From Puia sp. (GTDB taxonomy: Bacteria > Bacteroidota > Bacteroidia > Chitinophagales > Chitinophagaceae): 64,000 nucleotides of DNA. A program made the translations under genes and the position numbers. Shown here piece after piece: positions 15,223 to 24,495 of the stretch (position 1 is the stretch's first letter; the number at the start of each line of letters is the position of its first letter). The DNA lies in NCBI GenBank assembly GCA_031292515.1, contig JARLGZ010000233.1:47325-111324 (forward strand), given 5' to 3'. The notes under the pieces were generated by a model. That model saw nothing but the letters and a program-made list of their open reading frames with translations, was not told where the DNA came from and searched no databases.

Positions 15223-17598
15223 TTACTCAGTTCTCAAACTCTTTATAGGATTAGCAATGGCTGCTTTTAAGATTCATAACTAACCGTGATCCATGCTATC
15301 GCCAATGCCCCTAACGAGGCGATCAGGAAAATGACCCAGCCAATATTTATACGATAAGCAAAACTGCCGAGCCATTTATTGGTGGCAAACCATGCAATGG
15401 GTATCGCAATTGCAATAGCGATGAATATAAGTTTGGTAAACCCTGTTGACAACAAATACACCACATTCAATACGGATGCCCCCAGTACTTTTCGTACGCC
15501 TATTTTCCGGGTACGCTGCTCAGCCATAAATGCCGACAAGCCATACAAACCCATACAGGAAATAAAAATGGCTATTATCGCAAATACATTAAACAGCCTG
15601 CCCATTTGTTGCTCGCCCTTGTATAAATTATTAATATCCTGGTCAACAAATCCGAAGGAGAAAGGGAAAGCAGGACTAAGCCGTTTGCTTATTTTCTCCA
15701 ATTCCTGGATGGTGGCTTTTGTTTTTCCGGGTTGGCTTCGCACCAATACAATTCCTACATTCCATTTATTGAACGCAATTACCATGGGCTCGATGGCTGT
15801 TTGCGCGGATTTGTAATTAAAGTCTTTTACTACTCCTACTATTGTTCCTTTCTCACCGTTGAATGTGAGGGACTTACCAACTGCAGTTGCCGGGGTCATT
15901 CTCATAGCTGCTGCCGCTTTTTCGTTAATCACATAATTACCCGAGTCGGCAAATTGAGTAGTAGACAAAGGCCGTCCGCTTGCCATCTTCATTTGCAGGA
16001 CATCGAAGAAATCATCATTCACCCATGTTTTTGTAAACCAGGTATTTTTATCCGCCGGGGTGCTTCCATCCCATTCCAGGCCGTAAGTATCGCTGCCCAA
16101 ATTTGCTATCGGGTCGGAGATTGTAGTAAAGTTTGCGGTAAGCGGGTTTGCTTTGAGCTCCGATTTCAATGCCCGTTGCCTGTCTCCCATTTCGCCGGTC
16201 ATCGGCATATAAAGCAGGTTCGATTTATTATACCCAAGATCCCTGTTTTTGATATAATTCAACTGCCTGTATACGATGGCTGTGCCGGGGAGTAATACGA
16301 TCGAGACGACAAATTGCATTACTACTAACCCATTACGGAAATATAGATTGCCTCCCATCATCTTCATCTTTCCTTTTAGCACTTCCACCGGCTTAAAACC
16401 GGATAGAAACAAAGCAGGATAGCTCCCAGAGATAAGTCCGGTCAATAATGCGATGCCTAGCAGCAATGCTATTAATTTTCCATCCAGTAATTGTATGGAA
16501 AGTTGCTTACCCGCCAGGTCACTAAAAACAGGCAGCAACAGGTATATAATACCAACAGCAATCAATAACGCAATAAAAGAAATAAACAATGACTCGCCAA
16601 GGAACTGACCGATCAGTTGCATGCGGCCCGCTCCCACCACCTTACGCAAGCCCACTTCTTTCGCGCGGCGTGCAGACCTTGGCAGACATCGGCATAATAA
16701 AATCAAATTGCAAATGGGAGTTTGCCGGAATATTTTTGAGCACGCCTGTAACCACCACATTGTCTTTGTTATCCTTTTTCAGGATTTTCCCGATCGGATC
16801 TTCCTTGCCAAAATATTTCTTCGCCATATCCTCTGTAATTAAAACAGCATCGGGCCTTGCTAATGCGGTTTCGGGATCTCCATCCGTCAAGGGAAATGAA
16901 AATACCTGCAACAACGTAGAATCGGCATAGTAGACGGCTTTTTCTTCAAACCGTTTTGTGCCCGTTGCAAAAACGGTTGTCGTGGGCTGGACAAACAGGA
17001 GACGGACAAAGTTTTTTATAGCGGGAATTTCTGCTTTCAGTTCGGGGACCATGGGGCCGGAATTTGTGGCGCCCCCGGCAGAAAGTCGGTATATATGATC
17101 GGCGTTTTTGTGGAATTTGTCGTAGCTCAACTCATTCTGTACCCACAGCAAAATGAAAATGCTACAGGCCATGCCAATGGCTAGTCCCGCGATATTGATT
17201 GTTGCAAAGGCCTTATGCCGGACTATGTTTCTGAAAGCGATCTTGAAATAGTTTTTTAACATGGCTGTTTTATTTGAAATATCGGGAATGATTCCGGTCT
17301 TTTTTGTGTGCCTTCTCCAAATGGGTGCTTCTTTGGGTTTTACGGGAGGCTCCTGCGGATGCTTTGTGGCAGCGGCCTGTATATAGGTCCTCAATTTGTC
17401 CCATGTGAGATCTTCAGCAGGTGTTACGTGATAGAGGGTTCTCAATGGCAGGTCATTCCATCTCTCTTTTAAAAAGTCTGTAAGGGTTTTGTCGCTCTCC
17501 GGGAATTCCAGGCGGTCCAACAATTCTTTCTCTTCTTCCCGGGTGGCTTTGTCGGTTATAAATTGTTGCAATAAGTATAGCAATCTTTCTCTATCCAT
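15223..17598 (-). pseudogene. FtsX-type ABC permease, internally deleted, with FecR-like N-terminal extension
   Basis: Two frames together make one broken permease of the family that includes the intact gene at 20821-23202. The 5' frame (17598 to 16642) carries about 110 residues resembling the cytoplasmic N-terminus of FecR anti-sigma factors (MDRERLLYLLQQFITDKATR), then the normal permease start MLKNYFKIAFRNIVRHKAF (ATG at 17262) and the periplasmic domain up to FDFIMPMSAK. There the frame breaks at about 16680, and the other frame resumes at SARRAKEVGLRKVVGAGR; around 130 residues that include one helix are missing. The 3' frame goes to 15267 and loses its end by one missing T (TCTTAAAAG at about 15268-15276); restoring it gives SLKAAIANPIKSLRTE and a stop at 15223. 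Three lesions make it non-functional. Confidence 0.8.
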
Positions 17599-18023
17599 AG
17601 AACAGGGGTAAGTTCATAAACACGAGTGCAATCCAACAAAAGTGCCACTTCCTTATGACATTAAATATCAATAGGCTAGAGTAAAGGTATGGTGAGGACT
17701 GTTCGGAAACAATACGATTGGTGTCTGAAAATAACGAATTTGTGCCTTGGGAACGACAAGCTGTAAGATGATCTGTCATTTCAATAATGACTTTGTCCGA
17801 TCAAATCGTGGTTATTACAAATTAGCGGACAGTCATTGATCATCAGAATAAGCGCTTTGTTAAGGTTGTAGCGGCGCATGGGATCATAGCAACCCTTATC
17901 TGGTGATAAGTTCTGCAGTTCATTTACTCTGAAAATTCAAAAGTTCTGGCGATATGCCCCCGTTAACGGGTTTGATCTTGCACTTTTTTGATGTAATTTG
18001 CTACAGGAGGGCTTCTATCATCG
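17599..18023. other. Gene-free stretch with two palindromes upstream of the DHFR-like gene
   Basis: No convincing coding sequence on either strand. Two symmetric elements stand out: CTTATC/GATAAG around TGGT (17895-17910), and the perfect 12-base palindrome CCCGTTAACGGG (17959-17970), 54 nt before the next start. The second could be an operator. No sigma-factor gene is present here, although FecR-type genes are normally preceded by one. Confidence 0.4.
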
Positions 18024-18578
18024 ATGGCAAACACATTTAAAATAACCATACACATGGTTTCAAGCCTTGACGGAATGATTGCCAAAAAAGACAATAGTGT
18101 TTCCTGGCTTGAGACACCTGACTACTACGAGAAGGGGGCCACGGTACAAGACACAGAGGAATTTCTTAAAACTATAGATTGCTATGTAATGGGTTCCCGG
18201 ACCTATGAACACGCCCTGGAGCTTTCAAAATTGTATGGATGGGCTTATGGGGACACGCCGACAATTGTAGTAACTCACAGAAACCTGCCAATTAACAGAC
18301 AGAACATCGAAATTTATTCAGGCGACCCGTACAAACTTGTGAATGAACGGCTAAAACCAAACTATAAGAATGTCTGGCTCGTAGGCGGCTCCATGCTTGC
18401 AAAGGATTTTATTCGTCTGGGATTGGCGGACGAAATCAGGTTGTCAGTCATACCTATCATTTTGGGCGACGGGACGCTGTTTTTTGACCACATAGGGCGG
18501 GAACAGGCGTTGCACCTGGAAGATGTGACAACCTATAAAAGCGGAATAGTGGAGCTACGTTACGCGATAAAAAAATAG
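18024..18578 (+). CDS. Dihydrofolate reductase/RibD-C family protein
   Basis: A 184-residue cytoplasmic protein of the RibD C-terminal/dihydrofolate reductase-like family. Hallmarks: HMVSSLDGMIAKKDNSVSW, IDCYVMGSRTYEHAL, TPTIVVTHRNLP, NVWLVGGSMLAKDFIRLGLADEIRLS and VIPIILGDGTLFF. These correspond to the NADPH-binding fold shared with YyaP/YwjB; most members have no proven substrate and are not the housekeeping FolA. AGGAGG at 18005-18010 is an unusually good Shine-Dalgarno for this window, though 13 nt from the ATG. It stands alone between decayed genes and looks intact. Confidence 0.87.
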   Translation: MANTFKITIHMVSSLDGMIAKKDNSVSWLETPDYYEKGATVQDTEEFLKTIDCYVMGSRTYEHALELSKLYGWAYGDTPTIVVTHRNLPINRQNIEIYSGDPYKLVNERLKPNYKNVWLVGGSMLAKDFIRLGLADEIRLSVIPIILGDGTLFFDHIGREQALHLEDVTTYKSGIVELRYAIKK

Positions 18579-18604
18579 CGGCTTTTAGTTGATGATCGCG
18601 CCCT

Positions 18605-18825
18605 GTGGTATCCGAACAAATTCATTTAATCCAATCCGGGAGCCTCGGGTACGACCGGGAAAACCTGGTTCCTATCCCGCTGGATGGAGAACTGCACTCG
18701 AAATTTGTCCTCCGGCTTTATCGAATTACTTTGCCAGGCCCGCCATTTTCATTTGTTGCCTGGGATTGCGGGGTCTTACAGTATTCATGGCCGAACTGCA
18801 CCAAAAGGAAATCGACGGGTTTTTG
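18605..18825 (+). pseudogene. Relic of a second FtsX-type ABC permease
   Basis: Two short family segments lie in different frames on the plus strand: SLGYDRENLVPIPLDGEL (about 18635-18700), which in intact paralogues follows the third helix, and AIFICCLGLRGLTVFMAEL with HQKEIDG (about 18735-18822), which in intact paralogues starts the C-terminal transmembrane block. About 200 residues between them are gone. It is oriented opposite to the neighbouring permease genes, so it came from a separate copy. Confidence 0.65.
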
Positions 18826-18891
18826 ACTTTTTGAGCCAAGGGGCCAAAAGCCTGAACGATTGGATAGAGGAAATTGACTTAAATCCATATT

Positions 18892-18925
18892 TTTTGCCTG
18901 ACAATATTCCGTTTGCATATATTTG
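18892..18925 (+). promoter_or_regulatory. Bacteroidota-type promoter upstream of the 18933 gene
   Basis: TTTTG at 18892-18896, 21 nt spacer, then TATATTTG at 18918-18925, fitting TTTG-N19..21-TAnnTTTG. The ATG at 18933 follows after 7 nt, so the transcript would be nearly leaderless. Confidence 0.5.
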
Positions 18926-18932
18926 TCCCTGC

Positions 18933-19244
18933 ATGGCAAAAGAAAAAAACAAACCGGTCCCGGTAAGATTCAATTTAAAATTACTGGAAGTATTAAAGGA
19001 AGAAGAAAAAATCGAAACCCCACAACAAGCCCTCAACTTCCTCTCGGATTTTTGGGAGAACAACCGGCCTGCTAAGGAAGGGTTTGCAAGCGAATTGGGT
19101 GAGACCAAATCTTCCACACCGTCTATACAGCCTTCAATAAAGGAGAGAAAATCCGAAAAGAAGGACGAAGTCACCGGCGCGCCGGCCGGCCTGTCAGGGA
19201 TCGACCTGTCTATCTGGAAAGCCGAGCAGAAAGAGAAAAAATGA
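18933..19244 (+). CDS. Hypothetical protein of mobile-element type (103 residues)
   Basis: Starts MAKEKNKPVPVRFNLKLLEV and continues with LKEEEKIETPQQALNFLSDF, then a Ser/Lys-rich linker and a short tail AGLSGIDLSIWKAEQKEKK. The first 45 residues could form a small helical (possibly DNA-binding) domain: 'PVRFNLKLLEVLKEEEKI' recalls the openings of small accessory proteins in Bacteroidota mobile elements. That resemblance is weak, and no family can be named. The frame is open further upstream, but the TATATTTG promoter just before 18933 supports this start. It ends 2 nt before the remnant 3' end of the convergent broken permease. Confidence 0.55.
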   Translation: MAKEKNKPVPVRFNLKLLEVLKEEEKIETPQQALNFLSDFWENNRPAKEGFASELGETKSSTPSIQPSIKERKSEKKDEVTGAPAGLSGIDLSIWKAEQKEKK

Positions 19245-19246
19245 CC

Positions 19247-20792
19247 TCACTCAGATCTTAAGCTGTTCACCGGATTTGCTATCGCCGCCTTGAATGCCTG
19301 AAGACCGACCGTGACCAAAGCGATCGGATCTGCATGCCCAGGTTATTGGTGTTATGAAGTACCAGGACCTGCTCGCGGCTAAATCCGATTTTCCTGCTTC
19401 GTATATAATCCAGCTGGCTATAAATGACAATGGTGCCGATGATAAGCACTATTGAAATGCTAAACTGGAAGATGACGAGGCTGCTGCGCAGCCAGCTGCT
19501 TCTGAAACCGGAAGCTACAGAACCCCGGTCGTCTTTCAATACCTGTATAGGCCTGAAGGAAGAGAGGTAAAATGCCGGATAGCTGCCGGCCACGCAACCG
19601 ACAGCAAAAACCAACGCGATCAACGCAGGGAGCAACCCTGAAGAGAACAAGGTGCTTACCTGCATCTGCTTTCCTGCGATTTGGTTGAACAATGGGAGAA
19701 GCAGGACCGCCAGGAGAAGGGCAAGCAGCAATGAAATATAGCTCATTAACACAGATTCGGCCAGAAACTGTATGATAAGATCACCCCGGGTTGAGCCGGC
19801 CACCTTTCTTATCCCGACTTCCCTGGCCCTGTTGGCGGACCGGGCGGTGGAAAGGTTCATGAAATTTACACAGGCTATCATCAGGATGAAAATGGCAACG
19901 ACTGAAAATATGTATATATAGCTGACGTTCCCGTTGGCCTCAAATTCAAATGTTTTGTCAGAATGCAAATGTATATCCGTAAGGGGCATCAGGTGATAGC
20001 GAAAATGGTCACCCCTAACTTTCAAATCCCGAAAGGAAGCATGAAACATTCCTTCCAATTGTTTCGACAGGTAGTTGTCTATAGTCTCATCGACCTTACC
20101 CTGCACGAACGACTTATCTGCTCCGGAAGCCACCAGGATATAGCTATGTATGCCATTAGTCAACCAGTCATCTTCAGCTCCGCCATATCCTTCACGCAGC
20201 GGCCGGATGAAATGGAAATGAAAATGAGATTGACGGGGAAAATCTTTTATTACTCCGGTGATTTTGCAATTGTCAGCGTTGTCTATTTGCAATGTTTTGC
20301 CAACGATGTCCGTACTGTTGAAATATTTAAGGGCAGTAGTCTCATCGATCACAATGGAATTCGGCTCGTTCAAAGCCTTTAGAGGATCTCCTGTTATCAT
20401 GTGAGCGGTAAAGACCTTGAAAAAAGTCGAGTCTGCAAATACCGCATGATGCTCCTGGATATTTTGATTGTCCTTCCTGACCAATATGTCTTTCTGAAAA
20501 CTCACCCGGACCATTTGCTCTATACGGGGATAGTCTTTTACAAGCGTCGGCGCCAAAGGCTTGGGGGATGTCGATGCGTTAAATAGCGTGCCGTTAAAAA
20601 AAGGTCCGCATCAAGCCGGTAGATGCGCTCCGCATTCCTGTTGTATTTGTCGTAATTCAGTTCGTCAAAAACATATAGTGTAATTAACAAACAGACGGCA
20701 AGCCCCGCCGCAAGCCCGATGATATTGATAGCCGAAAAAACCTTATTCTTCCGCAGATTGCGCAGCGCGATCTTCAAATAGTTTTTGTACAT
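19247..20792 (-). pseudogene. FtsX-type ABC permease with frameshift and large C-terminal deletion
   Basis: The start MYKNYLKIALRNLRKNKVF (ATG at 20792) and SAINIIGLAAGLAVCLLITL belong to the permease family. The frame then breaks in a run of seven T on the minus strand (20596-20602); with eight T it would continue DLFFNGTLFNAST into the main frame, which runs from KDYPRIEQMVRVSF through the periplasmic domain and NFMNLSTARSANRAREVGIRKVAG to SREQVLVLHNTNNLGMQIRS. After that the DNA jumps straight to the gene's last codons in another frame (LVTVGLQAFKAAIANPVNSL, stop at 19247-19249). About 280 residues, including most of the second FtsX unit, are missing. Two independent lesions make this a pseudogene. 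Confidence 0.8.
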
Positions 20793-20820
20793 ACAGCAAG
20801 CTTTTGGTTCAAGGGCCCTA

Positions 20821-23202
20821 TCATTCATTTTTTAAACTCTTCACGGGATTCATCAAAGCTGCTTTGAGGGCCTGGTAGCTCACGGTTATCAGGGTGATCA
20901 GCAGCGCCCCCAGACCCGAGAGACCGAAAACCCACCAATGGATCGGCGTCCGGTATTCATATTGCTTCAGCCATTGATGCAAAACCAGCCAGGCCAAAGG
21001 ACCGGCAATCAGGTTGGATAAAACCACCAATCCTATAAAATCCTTCGACAGCAGTCCCCAGAGATTGATCGTCGATGCTCCCAATACCTTTCTCACCCCG
21101 ATCTCCCGGGTGCGCTGCTCGGCCACAAAGGAAGCCAGGCCAAACAGACCCAGGCAGGAGATAAAGACGGCCAAAACGGCGAAGAAGGAAGCCAACTTGC
21201 CGACCCTTTCTTCGGCAGCGAATTTGGCGGCGTAGGCATCATCCACAAATTTGTAATCGAAGGGAACGGCGGGGAGCAGCTTTTTGAATACGGCCCCGAT
21301 TTTCGATAAACCTGCCCCTGCGCTTATGGCCGGGTTGATCTTTATCAATATCCAGTTCAAATCGCCTTTCAACAGGAATATGGTAGGTTGGGCCGCCTCA
21401 TACGGGGAGTTCATTACGATATTTTTCACGACCCCCCTGATCTTGTACCGCCCGCCGATTTGTGTGTTTTTCCAGGTGATGGTCTCTCCGACAGGGTCGC
21501 GCAGCTCCATCTTCTGGGCGGCGGCTTCATTGATAATGATTTCGGACGAATCGACCGATGATCCTCCTGAAAGATCATTGCCATCGAGGAATTGCCAGCC
21601 GATCGTCCTTCCATACCCGGGGGTAATGGTTATATAAGCCATATCGCCGTTCAGCCCGGAGGGCTTCCCCTTCCAGTCAAAGGCCTGGATACCCTGGGTG
21701 GAGCCGACCTCCATCAATTCTCCATCCGATTCAGCCACTTCATCCACAGCGCCTGTATTTTTCAATTCGTTCCGGATCAGGTCATATTTTCCCTGGAATT
21801 CGGGGGATACCATCTCCAAAGCCAGCAAGCCGTCCCGGGAATAGCCAACCGGCCGGTTTTTGGCGAACCGGATCTGCTGATAAACGATGATCGTACCAAT
21901 GATCAGTGCGATGGAAACCGTAAACTGCACGACGACCAGCACTTTGCGTGGAAGGGCGGCCAAACGGCCCGCCCGGAATAACCCTTTCAATACTTTAACC
22001 GGCTTAAACGAAGAAAGATAAAGAGCGGGATAGCTGCCGGCCAGCAAGCCTGTAAAAAGACAAAAGACCAGTCCCGCCATCCAAAACGAACCACTTGTCC
22101 AGGGAATGATGATCGACTTTCCGGCTATGGCATTAAACCAGGGCAGGGTCAGTTCGACGAGCGCGATCGACAATATAAAAGCAAAGATGGCTACCAGTAA
22201 GGACTCGCTGAAGAACTGCCCGATCAACTGCCAGCGCAGGGATCCCATCGCCTTGCGGATGCCCACTTCCCTGGCTCTTTTTTCGGAGCGCGCCGTGCTC
22301 AGGTTCATGAAATTAATACAGGCCAGCAGCAGTACAAAAATACCGATGATGCCATAAAACCAGCAAAATTTCAGCGGTTCGCTCATCACGGCTTTGCCGT
22401 TTTCAAACTGCGAATACAAATGCCATTTACTCATCGGGTGAATAAACACCTCGGGATTTCCGCCGTTCGCCGCGGGACGCGCTATGTCTTTCATTTTGGC
22501 GGAAACCTTATCGAAATCCGCATTCGGGGTGAGCTGGGCATATATAAACCAGGTATTGCTATTCCAATCATTCGCGTAGGTCCTGAACCAATCATTGTTG
22601 ACCGCGACGTTCAGATCCCAGGGCATGATATAAGCCATGTCCCGAAATTCGTCGTTGACGGGCAGGTCCTCGTATACGCCGGTCACCTTCACACTCAGCT
22701 TGTCATCGATCTTCAGCAGTTCACCAACCGGGTCGACATCGCCAAACAGCTTTTTTGCCAGGGAACGGGTAAGCAAAATGGAATTCATGTCTTTGAGACC
22801 CTCTTTTGTGCCATAGATCATATCGAGGGTCAACATATCAGGCGCCGAAGGCTGCATAAACCTGCCTCCCTGCGTTATTTTTTTCCCGCCTTCTGAAACA
22901 ATATGGTTTTGCGTCCCGCTGGACATAACCACATATTTAAAGTCGTCGGAGAAAGAAGAGTTGAGCGCAGCCGCCAGGGGCATCGACTGATTAGGTATGA
23001 TTTCGGATTGTCCCCGTTGAAATACCTGACCTATCCGGTCGTAGTTTCTGTGATATTTGTTGAAAGAGAATTCGTCGTGGATCCACAGACCGATCAGCAT
23101 AGCCACCGCCATGCCCACGGCAAGACCGCCAATATTGACAAAAGAGAAGATTTTATTTTTAACAAGGCTCCGGAACGCGATTTTGAGATAATTTTTTATC
23201 AT
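20821..23202 (-). CDS. FtsX-type ABC transporter permease (full length)
   Basis: A 793-residue permease with the duplicated layout common in Bacteroidota: TM1 (FSFVNIGGLAVGMAVAMLIGLW), a first periplasmic domain, three helices with NFMNLSTARSEKRAREVGIRKAMGS, a fourth helix VLVVVQFTVSIALIIGTIIVY, a second periplasmic domain, and a last block ISCLGLFGLASFVAEQRTREIGVRKVLGAS. It ends SYQALKAALMNPVKSLKNE, the family's usual terminus. Such proteins pair with a MacB/LolD-type ATPase for export or for signalling of cell-envelope stress; none is encoded nearby. This is the only intact one of four related copies in 15.2-23.2 kb, and it gives the template for reading the broken ones. Confidence 0.93.
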   Translation of the reverse strand: MIKNYLKIAFRSLVKNKIFSFVNIGGLAVGMAVAMLIGLWIHDEFSFNKYHRNYDRIGQVFQRGQSEIIPNQSMPLAAALNSSFSDDFKYVVMSSGTQNHIVSEGGKKITQGGRFMQPSAPDMLTLDMIYGTKEGLKDMNSILLTRSLAKKLFGDVDPVGELLKIDDKLSVKVTGVYEDLPVNDEFRDMAYIMPWDLNVAVNNDWFRTYANDWNSNTWFIYAQLTPNADFDKVSAKMKDIARPAANGGNPEVFIHPMSKWHLYSQFENGKAVMSEPLKFCWFYGIIGIFVLLLACINFMNLSTARSEKRAREVGIRKAMGSLRWQLIGQFFSESLLVAIFAFILSIALVELTLPWFNAIAGKSIIIPWTSGSFWMAGLVFCLFTGLLAGSYPALYLSSFKPVKVLKGLFRAGRLAALPRKVLVVVQFTVSIALIIGTIIVYQQIRFAKNRPVGYSRDGLLALEMVSPEFQGKYDLIRNELKNTGAVDEVAESDGELMEVGSTQGIQAFDWKGKPSGLNGDMAYITITPGYGRTIGWQFLDGNDLSGGSSVDSSEIIINEAAAQKMELRDPVGETITWKNTQIGGRYKIRGVVKNIVMNSPYEAAQPTIFLLKGDLNWILIKINPAISAGAGLSKIGAVFKKLLPAVPFDYKFVDDAYAAKFAAEERVGKLASFFAVLAVFISCLGLFGLASFVAEQRTREIGVRKVLGASTINLWGLLSKDFIGLVVLSNLIAGPLAWLVLHQWLKQYEYRTPIHWWVFGLSGLGALLITLITVSYQALKAALMNPVKSLKNE

Positions 23203-23586
23203 TATTGTCGGATGAACTGGGTTAAAAATGCCGCAGCTATTTATTGACAGGGTTGTGTGTCCTGTGCCGGCTAGAAATCAAGAAAAATGCCCCATTTTCA
23301 AACAATTGACAATCAAAAACATACAGCAAGGCCCATCTTCTGATTGCCCGTTTTTGATACACCCCCTGTTCGGTTCATGGTATTTCGTCCGGTTGGCCGG
23401 CCCTTTTGAGCGATTTCAGCCCGGGCCGGTTTCCCGCATCGACGGTCTCCTATCATTTTCCGGAAGGTTTCGTCGGCCAGGTTCTGTTCGGGCGGACACA
23501 CAAACCTGTTTTCGACTACAACGACAGTAGATTCAGCTACATCCGCTGATCTGCAACCACCGAACTTTGCATAAACAAACAGCAAA
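23203..23586. other. Gene-free intergenic stretch
   Basis: Divergent spacer between the permease and the NmrA-like gene. Both strands have open frames, but none has family-like sequence, a plausible start and normal composition. No strong hairpin, repeat or complete promoter seen. Confidence 0.4.
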
Positions 23587-24483
23587 ATGAAAATCACAGT
23601 AACAGGTTCATTGGGACATATCAGCAGACCGCTGACACAAGAATTGGTAAAAAAAGGACATTCGGTTACGGTTGTCAGCAGTAAACCCGAAAAACAAAAA
23701 GACATCGAAGCATTGGGAGCGACCGCCGCCATTGGCTCGGTAGAAGACGCCGATTTTCTCACAACGGCTTTTACCGGTTCGGATGCCGTGTATACCATGG
23801 TTCCCCCACCCAACTTTTCGGAACCGGACTTTGACCTGATGACGCATTGTCGTCTGCTTGGCAACAACTTTGCACATGCCATTGAAGAATCGGGCGTAAA
23901 GCGGGTGGTTCACCTCAGTAGTATTGGAGCTCATTTAGCTAAGGAATCAGGCCTCATTCTCTCCCATCATGCTTTAGAGGGCATCCTGAACCCTCTGTCC
24001 GATGTTGCTATCACGTTCATGCGTCCGGTTGCTTTCTACTACAATTTATATGGCTTTTTGCCTGCCATAAAAAACACAGGCACTATCGCATCGAACTATG
24101 GGGCAGAAGATAAGCTTGCATGGGTTTCTCCCATAGATATTGCTGCCGCCATCGCCGAAGAAATAGTAACACCGCTTGCCGGCAGAAAAGTGCGATATGT
24201 AGCAAGTGAGGAACTTACCTGCAACGAAATTGCAAGTATCTTAGGTGCAGCTATCGGAAAGCCAGATCTAAAATGGATAGTTATCTCTAACGAACAAATG
24301 CAAAGCGGTTTGGAAGCATTTGGGGTGGCGCCAAAAATTGCCGCCGGTTTGGTCGAGATGAATGCAAGCTTGCATAGGGGAGAATTGTTTCGCGATTATT
24401 ATCTGAACAGGCCAAAGGTTATGGGAAATGTGAAGCTGGCTGATTTCGCAAAAGAATTTGCTGTCGCCTTTAAACAACAATGA
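23587..24483 (+). CDS. NmrA-like NAD(P)H-binding oxidoreductase
   Basis: Cytoplasmic atypical short-chain dehydrogenase of 298 residues. The N-terminal Rossmann motif MKITVTGSLGHISRPLTQEL is a variant of TGxxGxxG, followed by KKGHSVTVVSSKPEKQ, DAVYTMVPPP and RVVHLSSIGAH. The domain order (NAD(P)-binding first, then a variable C-terminal part) matches NmrA/QOR2-type proteins, which act as quinone reductases or as redox sensors without catalysis. The typical catalytic Tyr-x-x-x-Lys is not evident. The AraC gene begins 12 nt after its stop, so the pair is likely one transcript, with the regulator controlling the operon or responding to the same compound. Confidence 0.85.
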   Translation: MKITVTGSLGHISRPLTQELVKKGHSVTVVSSKPEKQKDIEALGATAAIGSVEDADFLTTAFTGSDAVYTMVPPPNFSEPDFDLMTHCRLLGNNFAHAIEESGVKRVVHLSSIGAHLAKESGLILSHHALEGILNPLSDVAITFMRPVAFYYNLYGFLPAIKNTGTIASNYGAEDKLAWVSPIDIAAAIAEEIVTPLAGRKVRYVASEELTCNEIASILGAAIGKPDLKWIVISNEQMQSGLEAFGVAPKIAAGLVEMNASLHRGELFRDYYLNRPKVMGNVKLADFAKEFAVAFKQQ

Positions 24484-24495
24484 TTAACTTGTGTT

